From assembly GCF_013393945.1 (NCBI RefSeq), contig NZ_CP040299.1, positions 1 to 64,000 on the forward strand: a DNA stretch of 64,000 nucleotides, given 5' to 3'. The stretch's first letter is position 1, and the number at the start of each line of letters is the position of its first letter. Positions 37,672 to 47,241 of this stretch are shown here, piece by piece. The stretch comes from Nostoc sp. TCL26-01 (GTDB lineage: Bacteria > Cyanobacteriota > Cyanobacteriia > Cyanobacteriales > Nostocaceae). A program made the position numbers and the translations under genes. Below the pieces are notes generated by a model. It saw nothing but the letters and a program-made list of their open reading frames with translations. It made no database searches and was not told the DNA's origin.

Positions 37672-39519
37672 CAAAAAATCCGCAAAGATTTCGACTTATT
37701 CCTTTCTCTAGTATATGGTCACTTATCTCACTCAGACAGTTCTAAACTTGCAGCATTTGATTTTATTCTCCAACGTAAAGCCCTGACTGCATCAGCCCTA
37801 GCAGCTCAAAACGCTGCACTCTATAGTGGACGCTATCCCCAACTACAAGCCCAGCTGAGTCAGTTACGTGATTTAAATACCCAACTAATCCAATTAACTT
37901 TTTCTGTTCCTCAAACTGGAGCTATGAGAGTCCAGGAGTTGCCAAATTACCGGGAAAATTTAGCCCGATTACAAGCTCAATATAATTACTTGCAAAAACA
38001 ACTAGCACTGCAAGTACCAGAAATTCAATTATCTGAGCTAAACTTTGATCGTCAGGCGATCGCCAAAGTATTACCACCTAACTCAATTTTGCTAGAATTT
38101 GTCCGCTTCGATGTGTTTGATTTTCCAGCAATTGCCGCAAACGGTGAAACTCAATGGTATCCATCCCGGTACTTAGTCTTTGTTTTCAGAGCTGGACAAC
38201 CAGATACAGTACAGATGGTAGACTTAGAAGCAGCTGCAACCATTGATCAACTGATTCAGGAGTTTCGCTTACAAGCATCCGACTACACTCAGCCAACGTT
38301 AGCTTGGAGTAAAAATAGTCAAACCCCAAAGCTACAAATTAAACCCTATCACCCCATAGCAGCGATTCAACTTAGTCAAGCACTGTTTGCACCCATTCGT
38401 GATTTAGTGCAAGGTTGCAGACATCTCATTATTGCACCTGATAGTAACTTAAACTTAGTGCCATTTCAGATATTACCTGTTGATGTTGCAGGATCACGTC
38501 TATTAATGGATGAGTATACTATCAGTTATCTCAGTACTGCCAGAGAAATTCTCCGTCCTCAAGTTCAGTCGCCCACAAACTCTATCTCTGCACCACTAAT
38601 TATTGCTGATCCTGATTTTGATTTAAGCGGGACTGGGAATTGGGGACTGGGGACTGGGGAGCGGGAAAAAAGTTTGCTCAACGATTTGCTGACAGGAACA
38701 AAATTGCTTCGCGCTCCTGGTACACGGTTTTTAGGCGAGAGTGTGGCGAAAAAACTTCCAGATGCACAATTACATTTAGGTGCAGACGCGCTAGAAACAC
38801 GTTTGACAACCAGCCTATGTCCTAATATTATGCTGATTGCTACTCACGGCTTATTTTTACCTAACTCTGAGTCAAAACCAGTAAATAATCAGCGTCATCT
38901 GTTGAGCATGGAACGCCTGCGAATAAATGAGGTGGAAAATCCCATGATGCGTTCTGGATTAGCCTTAGCAGGTGCTAACACTTGGTTATCTGGGGGAAAT
39001 CTCCCCAAAAATGCTGGTAAAGGTTTTGTGTTTTCTCAAGATATTGCCAGTTTGGATTTGTGGGCAAATGAATTAACGGTTCTTTCTGCCTGCGATACTG
39101 CTAGAGGAGATATTAAAATTGGCGAAGGTGTATTTGGATTACGTCGCGCTTTTGCAGTGGCGGGTACAAAAACTCTGGTGATGAGCTTATGGCCAGTTCC
39201 TGATAAAGTGACTGCTTTACTCATGGAGCGTTTTTTTGATAACTTGCAGTCTGCGATGGGTCGTGTACAAGCGTTACAAGATGCTCAAAATTATATCCGA
39301 AAAATCACAGTTAAAGAATTGCAGCAGTCTGCTTTAGGTTTGGAAGTATTAAAGACATTGTTAGATGTGCAAGAATTAACTGTAGATAGTAAAATTAATT
39401 GTCAAGAAGATGACACACCCCTAAAACATCCTTTTTATTGGGGAGCTTGGATTTGTCAGGGACAGACAGATCCGTTGGTAAAACGTCAAAAGTCAAAGGA
39501 AATTTTCGCGGATCTATAG
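37672..39519 (+). pseudogene. CHAT-domain protein, N-terminally truncated by an IS
   Basis: About 615 codons of a large CHAT protein. The upstream part is helical (ALTASALAAQNAALYSGRYP). The C-terminal CHAT protease has LIIAPDSNLNLVPFQILP, the His in MLIATHG (near 38845) and the Cys in LSACDTARGD (near 39090), then FGLRRAFAVAGT and WPVPDKVT. A tandem heptamer (near 38629-38665) encodes a small insertion. Such proteins normally have N-terminal TPR repeats, missing here. The frame continues upstream into the IS to 37567. It was probably divergent from the RT-cas1 gene before deletion. Expression and function now are doubtful. Confidence 0.85.
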
Positions 39520-39752
39520 GTGTTTTTTGGAGTCATCTAAATTTTAGGGTGAAACCTCTGGTACAAAAGCCTTTGAGCGATTCCCTTAAAAATGAGATCG
39601 ACGAAAATCTGGAAATGATTGCCCCATATACTTTTGCAGTATTTTTATTCAATTAAAAACTTGACAGACGATGGTTGAAACAGTACTTTTAAGTGAGGTT
39701 GACGAAAACAGGCGCTGTAAGTCCTTCATCACAAGGCTTTCAAGCCCCGGCA
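39520..39752 (+). promoter_or_regulatory. Probable leader of array 2
   Basis: A 233-bp AT-rich gap between the CHAT stop and the first repeat. Its last 60 bp have ggttgacg, gctgtaagt and ggctttcaagc blocks resembling, in the same order, those near array 1. The 3'-end repeat of the array is degenerate, so the leader should be on this side. Confidence 0.6.
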
Positions 39753-40925
39753 GTCTCCACTTACAATGTGGAGGCGAATTAATGGAAACGTTTTACCTGA
39801 ACCTTGTGCGCCGACAAGACTAAGTCTCCACTTACAATGTGGAGGCGAATTAATGGAAACAGTGGATTTCTATTGAAGTGATTTTGAATATCTTGTCTCC
39901 ACTTACAATGTGGAGGCGAATTAATGGAAACCAATAATTCCTCCACTGCTGCCATCAGCAAAATGTCTCCACTTACAATGTGGAGGCGAATTAATGGAAA
40001 CAGAAGTATTTTATCAGAAGACCCCGATGCAATATTGGGTCTCCACTTACAATGTGGAGGCGAATTAATGGAAACACGTTGCCTGAATTCATCCCAGCCC
40101 AAATAATGTCTCCACTTACAATGTGGAGGCGAATTAATGGAAACAGAAAGCCCAGAGAATTTTCCCGGCTGCTTTAATTGGTCTCCACTTACAATGTGGA
40201 GGCGAATTAATGGAAACAGAAAAATCATTGCTCCCCTCTAAGCGCCAACGTCTCCACTTACAATGTGGAGGCGAATTAATGGAAACGATGAAACTGACGC
40301 GGTTGGTGTTGCTGCTGCTAGGTCTCCACTTACAATGTGGAGGCGAATTAATGGAAACCCTGAGTACCAACAGCATCCCCGTATTTTGGTAAGTCTCCAC
40401 TTACAATGTGGAGGCGAATTAATGGAAACTCAAGAGTGCTAGTGATTAACTGTTGGATTTCTTCAGGTCTCCACTTACAATGTGGAGGCGAATTAATGGA
40501 AACAGTGAAACTATTTATGTGAGTTTAATTTTTCGTTGGGTCTCCACTTACAATGTGGAGGCGAATTAATGGAAACACTCAAATAAACTACCGTGGTGTC
40601 TGTGCGGGAAACTGAAGTCTCCACTTACAATGTGGAGGCGAATTAATGGAAACATCAAGGGGAGTTTGACGAGTACCTAGAAGGCGGCGAATGTCTCCAC
40701 TTACAATGTGGAGGCGAATTAATGGAAACAGCCAAAACATCCCCACGCAAGACTTGATCCGCGTCTCCACTTACAATGTGGAGGCGAATTAATGGAAACA
40801 GCAGAAAGGCGGGTATCAGCCATCATGAAGGGTTTTGTCTCCACTTACAATGTGGAGGCGAATTAATGGAAACCGTTAAAACTTATAAAAAAATGGCGTA
40901 ATCTCTGCGTCTCCACTTACAATGT
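39753..40925 (+). CRISPR. CRISPR array 2: 16 full repeats of 37 bp plus one truncated, 16 spacers, read on the plus strand
   Basis: Full repeats start at 39753, 39824, 39895, 39965, 40039, 40108, 40181, 40250, 40322, 40393, 40467, 40540, 40617, 40693, 40763 and 40837. Each begins gtctccacttacaatgtgg and ends gcgaattaatggaaac. The last unit (40909) has only the first 17 bases. Spacers are 32-40 bp. The shared 3' end with array 1 suits the same Cmr-type crRNA handle, although the repeat family is different. Confidence 0.96.
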
Positions 40926-40931
40926 AGAAAC

Positions 40932-41151
40932 TTTTTCTTACTGTATGAATTACTTCTTTTCTTTGTTACGTTATCGCATGATTTCTAATTTTAAAACACT
41001 CAACATTTCTTGAAAAAATACGTGCCAATTTGCAGCAGCAGTGATAGCCTTAAGACTCTGGGTATAGAAAAATAAAAAAATATTTATTTAGAGATGCGTA
41101 CCGCAAGAAATAATACGTCTTTAGTTCAATCTCCTAGATTTATCTATCGGG
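40932..41151. other. Non-coding gap between array 2 and dnaB
   Basis: 220 bp, AT-rich, no gene, no clear terminator or repeat seen. Confidence 0.5.
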
Positions 41152-42552
41152 TTACTCAGTACTTAGCACTCTTGAATATGAATCAAGGTTTTTGAGAACT
41201 CCATAGGTCTTGTCAAAGAAAACGGCTGCTGTGCCAGTATCACCATGCCGTGACTTCGCCATGATTAGTTCTAGAATTCCTGGGTCTGTAGTATCTGGGT
41301 TATAGTACTCATCCCTGTAAGCGAGAATAATATTGTCTGCAACCATTTCTAAAATTCCTGACTGGCTAAGATCACTCATCATCGGACGTTTATTCTGCCT
41401 ACTTTCTACTCCTCTAGATATTTGAGACAGTGCTAAGACGGGGACGTTTAAGTCACCGGCCATTTTGTAAAGTCCCCTGGCCACATCTCCTAGTTCATAA
41501 CTGCGGTTGCCTCCAGAGTCTTCTGCCATCATTTGCAAGTAATCGACTATCACCAACCCCAATTTTCCTTCCTTGGCTTTTACTTGACGGCATTCCGAAG
41601 CAATTCCCGAAACAGTAATGCCCCTTGAATCATTCATGTATAGTGGCAATTCTGAGGCAATCCCTACAATTTTGGCAATGCTGGCGAATTCCCAGTCTTC
41701 TAAAGGTTGATTACCTGAGCGATGTCTGCGGATGCGATCGCTCCTCAGTGGTATTAAATCTAAATGCTTGTAAGCATCTGTGACACTCATTAAACTCCAT
41801 AATCTGTACTCCAACTGCTTTTTTGTCATCTCCAGGGAGAAGATAGCCACAGGTAAATTGTGGAGCAGTATCATTTGGAGTGCCAGAAACAGCGCGATAA
41901 AAGATTTTCCCATTGATGGCCTACCTCCGACTATGGTAAGTGTGCCATCTTCAAATCCCAGCATTAAATTATCAAGTTCATGAAGTCCTGTGGGGTAGAT
42001 GGGATTATCGGAATCTAACTCCTCATAAGCAGCAATATTAATCGTGCTGTTGTGTTCTGTGTTGGAAGTAATAGTTTGATTAGATAGCTGAAAAACCTTT
42101 TGCTCTGCCTGATCTAAGACAATTGGTAAATCTTTTTCAGTCTCATAACCTAGATGCACAATTTCATTGCCAGCTTTAATTAACTGTCGCCGCAGGTATT
42201 TTTCCATTACTAGTCCTGCTAAAGCGTCAATGTTAATTGCTGACACTGTGCGGTCTACCAAAGTTGCTAATTTATTTCTCCCACCAATGCGAGTTAACAA
42301 GTCGTGGTCAGTAAGCCAGTTAGTGACTGTAAGCAAGTCGGTTGGTTTACTTTGGCTGAAAAGACGCAGTGCTGCTTGATAAATATCTTTGTGGGCGGTG
42401 ATGTAAAAGGCTTCTGGAATTAGACGATCGCAAATCCTGCTGATTGCTTCTGGGTCTAGCATGATTCCGCCCAAAATCGCCTCTTCCGCTTCAATGTTTT
42501 GGGGTGGTAGGCGGTTATTACCTAACCCTTGAAAACTTAGTTCTTCAGCCAT
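41152..42552 (-). CDS. dnaB: Replicative DNA helicase DnaB
   Basis: A 466-residue DnaB. N-terminal domain: LPPQNIEAEEAILGGIMLDP. RecA-like core: Walker A GRPSMGKSFIALFLALQ, then FSLEMTKKQL, GLVIVDYLQMM (Walker B) and LALSQISRGVE, and C-terminal NIILAYRDEYY. No intein is present. The ATG at 42552 (MAEEL) is preferred to the TTG two codons upstream. It unwinds DNA at the fork. Chromosomal dnaB exists in cyanobacteria, so this is probably a plasmid copy. It follows a putative initiator gene on the same strand. Confidence 0.93.
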   Translation of the reverse strand: MAEELSFQGLGNNRLPPQNIEAEEAILGGIMLDPEAISRICDRLIPEAFYITAHKDIYQAALRLFSQSKPTDLLTVTNWLTDHDLLTRIGGRNKLATLVDRTVSAINIDALAGLVMEKYLRRQLIKAGNEIVHLGYETEKDLPIVLDQAEQKVFQLSNQTITSNTEHNSTINIAAYEELDSDNPIYPTGLHELDNLMLGFEDGTLTIVGGRPSMGKSFIALFLALQMILLHNLPVAIFSLEMTKKQLEYRLWSLMSVTDAYKHLDLIPLRSDRIRRHRSGNQPLEDWEFASIAKIVGIASELPLYMNDSRGITVSGIASECRQVKAKEGKLGLVIVDYLQMMAEDSGGNRSYELGDVARGLYKMAGDLNVPVLALSQISRGVESRQNKRPMMSDLSQSGILEMVADNIILAYRDEYYNPDTTDPGILELIMAKSRHGDTGTAAVFFDKTYGVLKNLDSYSRVLSTE

Positions 42553-42690
42553 AAGCAATTTGAGATTTCAATTTCATTGGATAAAACTTTTGCCATGAGG
42601 CGATCACTTACTCTACCTCTTACTTCTGGATTTGATATTAGGCCACTCAAGCTGTTTTTCTATCTTGAATTTTCTGGGTTAGTCACTGAT

Positions 42691-43557
42691 TTATGTTTGT
42701 TTGCCGTAATTTTCCATAGCTTGCTGTCTCTGTTGCTCAATTTCTTCCTGAAACTTTTTCATCATTTGACTACTGCGGCTGCTTTGAGATTTTTTGGATT
42801 GTGTTTCTTGCCAAGCCAAGAATTTCTTGTAATAAACTTCCCAGCGATTTTGTCCAGCCTTATTCTGATGAGCCAACCAAGCTTCAATGTCGTTGACTGG
42901 TTGACTGAGATTTGCAGTTAATTGCTCACAGAAGTTCAAAAAATTCGCTCGCTCGTCCTCTGAGAGAGTCTTTATAAATTCTAAATACTTCTTATTAATC
43001 TTAGGGTTTTGAAGTTCTTTCTCCATAAGGCTTTCAGACTCCGCATGGTGCGTAGCGATCGCGCATGGTGCGTCATGATCCACCGTGGTGCGTGACGATC
43101 GCGCATGGTGCGTAGCGATCGCGCTCGGTGTGTCATCACACCTTGGGTGTGTCGCTACACCATCGGTGTCTCCACACACCATTGGTGCGTCATCACACCT
43201 TGGGTGTGTCGCTACACCATCGGTGTCTCCCATAAATTCGGGTATGTCATTGCACCATAATCCCTTTGGCCTCACTTTGGTTCTGACTTGTAATAGCTCT
43301 AGATCAATGAATCCCTTTGCGTCTAATTCCTTGAGAGCGCGGCTTACAGTTTGCCTGTGGACTATTCTCTCTGGTGCTGATAGCTGACGGGCTACCTCGG
43401 CAGCATTAATGTCAATCCCTTGGTTATAAGGGTCAATGGTTCGGATGTAGTAGAGGACATCTCTTTGTGCTGGTGTAAGTTCACGGCAGGCTTTCAGCCA
43501 TTCTTCATGCTGAAGTGGGTAGAAACGTCCCTGAATTTTTGAAGTTTGTTGTGTCAC
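42691..43557 (-). CDS. Putative plasmid replication initiator with winged-helix N-terminus
   Basis: A 288-residue protein. The N-terminal third (about 1-105) is a winged HTH (LTPAQRDVLYYIRTIDPYNQ; VSRALKELDAKGFIDL). The middle (about 109-172) is a repetitive linker with two 19-residue units containing GDTDGVATHPRCDD, encoded by iteron-like DNA repeats. The C-terminal third is helical (EDERANFLNFCEQLTANLSQ; WEVYYKKFLAWQETQSKK). A winged-helix N-terminus, a repeat-bearing centre and a helical C-terminus recall RepA_N-type initiators whose origin lies inside the gene. It is upstream of dnaB. The start is a GTG. Function is inferred from architecture and place. Confidence 0.6.
   Translation of the reverse strand: MTQQTSKIQGRFYPLQHEEWLKACRELTPAQRDVLYYIRTIDPYNQGIDINAAEVARQLSAPERIVHRQTVSRALKELDAKGFIDLELLQVRTKVRPKGLWCNDIPEFMGDTDGVATHPRCDDAPMVCGDTDGVATHPRCDDTPSAIATHHARSSRTTVDHDAPCAIATHHAESESLMEKELQNPKINKKYLEFIKTLSEDERANFLNFCEQLTANLSQPVNDIEAWLAHQNKAGQNRWEVYYKKFLAWQETQSKKSQSSRSSQMMKKFQEEIEQQRQQAMENYGKQT
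43041..43230. repeat. Ten iteron-like repeats with 19-20 bp spacing, inside the putative rep gene
   Basis: GGTG cores lie at 43047, 43067, 43087, 43107, 43127, 43146, 43165, 43184, 43203 and 43222, with spacing of 20 four times then 19 five times. The consensus is near ggtgYgt followed by c/g-rich bases and gatc or cac. Because the spacing is not a multiple of three, it is a DNA-level pattern, like initiator-binding iterons. Confidence 0.75.
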
Positions 43558-43839
43558 AGTTCTAGTAATTCAAATGGCAAGAAGAAATTTCACCTTTATC
43601 TGTTGGATAAAGGCTGATTTTGGAGATGTCAATCATTAACCTTTCGTCAACGAATTTTTATATTCAGTCGTGACAAGGCGTTCATTTGATGGTTATGCTA
43701 GTGGTTTAAAGATTAAAGATATCTCTAAGAAAACGCACTCCTAGCAAGAGTTTGGTAAGATAAGTAAATACATGAGAGTTGTTATTTCATCAAACATCAA
43801 ATAGTATAACCGTTAAACTTAAGTATAATTAACAAAGCA

Positions 43840-44214
43840 ATGCAAAGTTTTGTATCAGAAAAAACTCAACGCTATCAGCAGTTATTCGATGAGATGATGA
43901 ATCGTTTCCATTTAGAAGCGAAAACAACTGCTGAACAGGCTAAAGTTTCTGAGGTCATGTTGTCCCGCTTTCGCCGAGGGAAGGCGGATTTAGGAGCATC
44001 AAAACTGATAGCTTTACTTTTAGCTGTTCCAGTAGAAGCTAGGGTGTGGTACTTATCTGAGTTGTTTGGTCAAAAGCCTGGAACTAGCTTGCGATCGCTA
44101 ATTGCTCAAGCACCTCCTGAAGAACAAGCTGAAGTTTTAAAGCTAATTGCAGATATTTTTTTGAATAACAGTCGTGAGGCTACAGATACAATGCAGTTAC
44201 TTAAAGTTTTATAA
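43840..44214 (+). CDS. XRE-like helix-turn-helix regulator
   Basis: A 124-residue protein with an HTH of Cro/cI type (TTAEQAKVSEVMLSRFRRGK followed by ADLGASKLIALL). The C-terminal half is helical (PPEEQAEVLKLIADIFL). The ATG at 43840 is used. It is divergent from the putative rep gene and may regulate it or the par genes. A plasmid copy-control role is inferred, not shown. Confidence 0.75.
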   Translation: MQSFVSEKTQRYQQLFDEMMNRFHLEAKTTAEQAKVSEVMLSRFRRGKADLGASKLIALLLAVPVEARVWYLSELFGQKPGTSLRSLIAQAPPEEQAEVLKLIADIFLNNSREATDTMQLLKVL

Positions 44215-44930
44215 GTTAGCTCCACAGCTTGAGAATTGCTTATTAGAAGGATACTGAATCAGGTTAATAAACAATATTGAGCGTTGCGATCACCGATGGT
44301 GGGCGGAACGCCATCGCCTACGGTGATGGGAGCTTATCGCTGAATCAGTTGAATAAAAACCTAATTGATGAAACACTTATAAAGTAAGTGTAGAAGCAAA
44401 ATTTTAGTCTAGTTTGATTTTGTAAGAAGCCTCATCTACTGATTAACAGTCACTAGCTGAGTGCAAATGAGGATAACAGACCTTGTGTTGAATCTCAGAG
44501 AATATCTGCACCCAACAGTAGTTTAACAGTGGTGCAGCTAAATATAATTTATCGAACAGAATTCAGAAATCAGGAGTCAGAAATCAGCATGAATTGGAGT
44601 CCAACTAGGTGGCGAATATTGGTTTAAAAGCGTACTACGTCCCGCTACGCTAACGTCCCTAGTGGGCGAAAAAAAATCAAAATATTCTTCCTAATTAAAA
44701 CTCTATCCCTTTACGGGTAGAGTATTCTGTATTCTGACTCCTGTATTCTGACTCCTTTTTATTGCCCAGGTTGTTGCTATGGTTACAACAAAAGTCTGAT
44801 GTAAGATTGATTTTCTGTACTTAAATGACTTTTCTCACACAACCGTTATTCATTAGTTAACAAAGGGCTTTATTGTTGTACTAAGCACTTTATCTTTTAC
44901 GTAAATACTGTTTTGTCGGGGAAAATTCAA
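44215..44930. other. 716-bp region upstream of parA with dispersed repeats
   Basis: No credible gene. Around 44285-44330 is an imperfect inverted repeat (atcaccgatgg with ccatcgcctacggtgat), enclosed by related ctgaatcag repeats at about 44255 and 44341. A second inverted set, ggagtcagaa near 44574 with ttctgactcc near 44735 and 44750, and a dispersed element (cgtcccgctacgctaacgtc) lie downstream. The part before parA is likely to hold its promoter. A plasmid origin or parS could lie here, but none is proven. Confidence 0.5.
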
Positions 44931-45686
44931 TTGAATCGGATAATTACACTATTTAATCAATCTGGCGGTGTAGGTAAATCGAGTCTAGCCATGAACCTCG
45001 CCTACCATCTGCAAGAGCTTAAAAACCAAGTGCTTTTGATAGATATGGACCCTCAAGGTTCATTAACTACTTTCATGGGTGTAGACCCTACTTCACTCAA
45101 GCAGACTGTTTATGATGCGATTTTGCATTCTTCACCTCTACCTATTCACTCTAAAATTCATGGGGTCGATTTAGTTCCTGCCAATATCAACTTGAGTGCT
45201 GCTGAATTAGAACTGGTAATGGCGGATATGCGGGATATCCGGCTCAAGGACGCTTTAGAGCCAGTAATTAGCCAATACGATTTCATCCTCATAGACTGTC
45301 CACCTAGTTTGGGGCTTTTAAGTTATATCAGCTTAGTGGCAGCAACTCATGTGCTTGTCCCAATTCAAACTCAATACAAGGCATTTTGTGGTACTGAATT
45401 ATTGTTGAGTACGGTAGCACGGGTGAGATCGCGTCCTAATCGGAAACTGGCGATCGCTGGGTTTATCCCTACTATGTACGATGGTCGGAACGTTCAAGAT
45501 GCTCGTACTTTAGAAGCAATACAGCAGCAATTAGCGAAAGTAGGTGTTGTTTATCCAGCAATACCCCGTTCTACCGCCTTTGCCGACGCATCGGAAGACC
45601 ATGTACCTTTGGCTGTATATAACCGAAAAAATCCTGCTGTGCCTATACTCAAACAAATTGCTAAAAGCTTGGAGAAACTGTCATGA
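44931..45686 (+). CDS. parA: ParA partition ATPase
   Basis: ParA/MinD-type ATPase with the deviant Walker A FNQSGGVGKSSLAMN, Walker A' DMDPQGSLT and Walker B FILIDCPPSLG. The family usually starts just before the Walker A strand. I take the TTG at 44931 (NRIITLFNQ), with a gggga site 8 bp upstream; a TTG at 44913 is an alternative. It drives plasmid segregation with ParB. The stop overlaps the parB start (ATGA). Confidence 0.9.
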   Translation: MNRIITLFNQSGGVGKSSLAMNLAYHLQELKNQVLLIDMDPQGSLTTFMGVDPTSLKQTVYDAILHSSPLPIHSKIHGVDLVPANINLSAAELELVMADMRDIRLKDALEPVISQYDFILIDCPPSLGLLSYISLVAATHVLVPIQTQYKAFCGTELLLSTVARVRSRPNRKLAIAGFIPTMYDGRNVQDARTLEAIQQQLAKVGVVYPAIPRSTAFADASEDHVPLAVYNRKNPAVPILKQIAKSLEKLS

Positions 45687-46597
45687 GTAGCAGGCGCGAT
45701 CGCCCTTATCAACAAATGAAGACTTTAGATATTCTGTTTGGAGAATCTCAACCAGTAGCAGAAATAGTTTCTATCGAAGCAATCTGTTTACCACCACAGC
45801 AGCCCAGGCGTTACTTTGATCCCCAAGCTATGCAAGAATTAGTAGAATCAGTGCGACAGCACGGAATTCTACAACCGCTTTTGGTTCGTCTGCTCCCAGA
45901 TAACAAATACGAGCTAGTAGCTGGCGAAAGACGCTATCGAGCAGCGAAAGAGGTTAATTTAACTGAAGTGCCAGTTGTTATCCGAGAACTAAACGATGAG
46001 GAAGCTATGCAGCTTTCTCTAATTGAAAACCTCTGCCGTGAAGATTTGAACCCGGTAGAAGAAACAGAAGGAATCTTACAACTTTTAGCACTGCGTTTGG
46101 GGGGTAATGTTGACGATATAACTCCTTTGCTTTATAAAATGAAGAACGCAGCAGATAAAAATGATGAATTTAGGCATAACGTTATGCCTAACCCAGAAGC
46201 TCAATTAGTTGAAGAAACCTTCACCAGTTTGGGGCTAATGACATGGGAATCCTTTGTGAAAAATCGTTTACCGTTACTCAACCTGCCTGATGATGTGTTG
46301 GCAGAGTTGCGTCAAGGAAAGATCGCTTATACAAAAGCCAAAGTAATTGCTCGCCTCAAAGATGAAACTCTACGTCAGGAACTACTGAAAGCTGCCATTA
46401 GTGAAAATCTTTCTCTAACTCAAATTCAATCGCGGCTCAAAGCTCAACTTCCAACCTCTGATACTAACGAGCGAAAAGAGCGTTTAGAGGGAACAATCCG
46501 CCGAGTTAAGCAAACACGAGTTTGGGAAGACCACCACAAGTGGAATCATCTAGAAGCACTCTTAGCTCAAATTGAAGAGCTTCTTGCTCAGGAGTGA
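45683..46597 (+). CDS. parB: ParB-like partition protein
   Basis: A 304-residue ParB. The N-terminal nuclease-like domain has LPPQQPRRYFDPQAMQELVE, LVAGERRYRAAK and LIENLCREDLNPVEE (the CTP-binding motif region). A central HTH follows and the C-terminal part is a helical dimerisation segment. It binds parS near parAB and spreads to load ParA. Overlap with parA shows co-transcription. Confidence 0.9.
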   Translation: MSSRRDRPYQQMKTLDILFGESQPVAEIVSIEAICLPPQQPRRYFDPQAMQELVESVRQHGILQPLLVRLLPDNKYELVAGERRYRAAKEVNLTEVPVVIRELNDEEAMQLSLIENLCREDLNPVEETEGILQLLALRLGGNVDDITPLLYKMKNAADKNDEFRHNVMPNPEAQLVEETFTSLGLMTWESFVKNRLPLLNLPDDVLAELRQGKIAYTKAKVIARLKDETLRQELLKAAISENLSLTQIQSRLKAQLPTSDTNERKERLEGTIRRVKQTRVWEDHHKWNHLEALLAQIEELLAQE

Positions 46598-47241
46598 AAT
46601 TTTATCCCAATGGTCATTCTTTTACAGGATGACAACAGATGTTTTTTGCAATAGCCAATAACCAGACAATAAAGAATTAGGTAAAGTCGATGTTAGGTAT
46701 TACCTCATACACATCTCTGTTAAATCTTGGCGTGCAAGAAACTTGCACTAGCTTTTGGTGTTCCTAAAGTTGGCTTTTGCTCATGTGCAGGTAGTAATTT
46801 TGCCAATTTATAGAAAGTTAGGCTTCAATCATTTTTGAATGTTTGGTGTATTTTCTTTGCTCTGCATGGGTTTGAGACTTGTTTATGCCTCAAAAATGTT
46901 TAAGTCCCGTTAGCTCAACTGGATAGTCTTATGGATGTTCTCTATCTATTGGTAGAGTTACGTTTTTGTGTAGACTACGCAAAAACTCTGTATTATTTAA
47001 AAATATAGATTTAAGTATAATTACATTTATTGCTGATTAAGCCTAATCTTAGGAATACATAGAATCATATATTTTATGTATGCTTACACAATTAAAAATT
47101 AAATCTAGTAATAAAATTTTCTGGAAATATAAAGAAATTTCTGTAAAGTAACAAGAGATTAGTTTCTTACACTTGGTCGATTAGCATTAAGATGTCTACA
47201 AGTTATTAAAGATATAGGAAACTTAGTTGTTGTAATTTTCT
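46598..47241. other. 644-bp region between parB and the conjugation operon
   Basis: No credible gene. It contains a 25-bp palindrome (46962-46986), a tRNA-like fragment (about 46904-46927) and an AT-rich stretch with likely promoters for the plus-strand operon. The palindrome could be parS or an operator. Confidence 0.55.
46962..46986. promoter_or_regulatory. 25-bp near-perfect palindrome, candidate parS or operator
   Basis: gtttttgtgtag and ctacgcaaaaac flank one central base, with a single G-T mismatch between the 12-bp arms. It lies 365 bp after parB and 255 bp before the first conjugation gene. Partition sites and operators often look like this. Confidence 0.45.

Noticed and set aside
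39779..40770. ORFs with repeated VSINSPPHCKWR or LHLQCGGELMET
   Set aside because: They are array 2 repeats translated on either strand.
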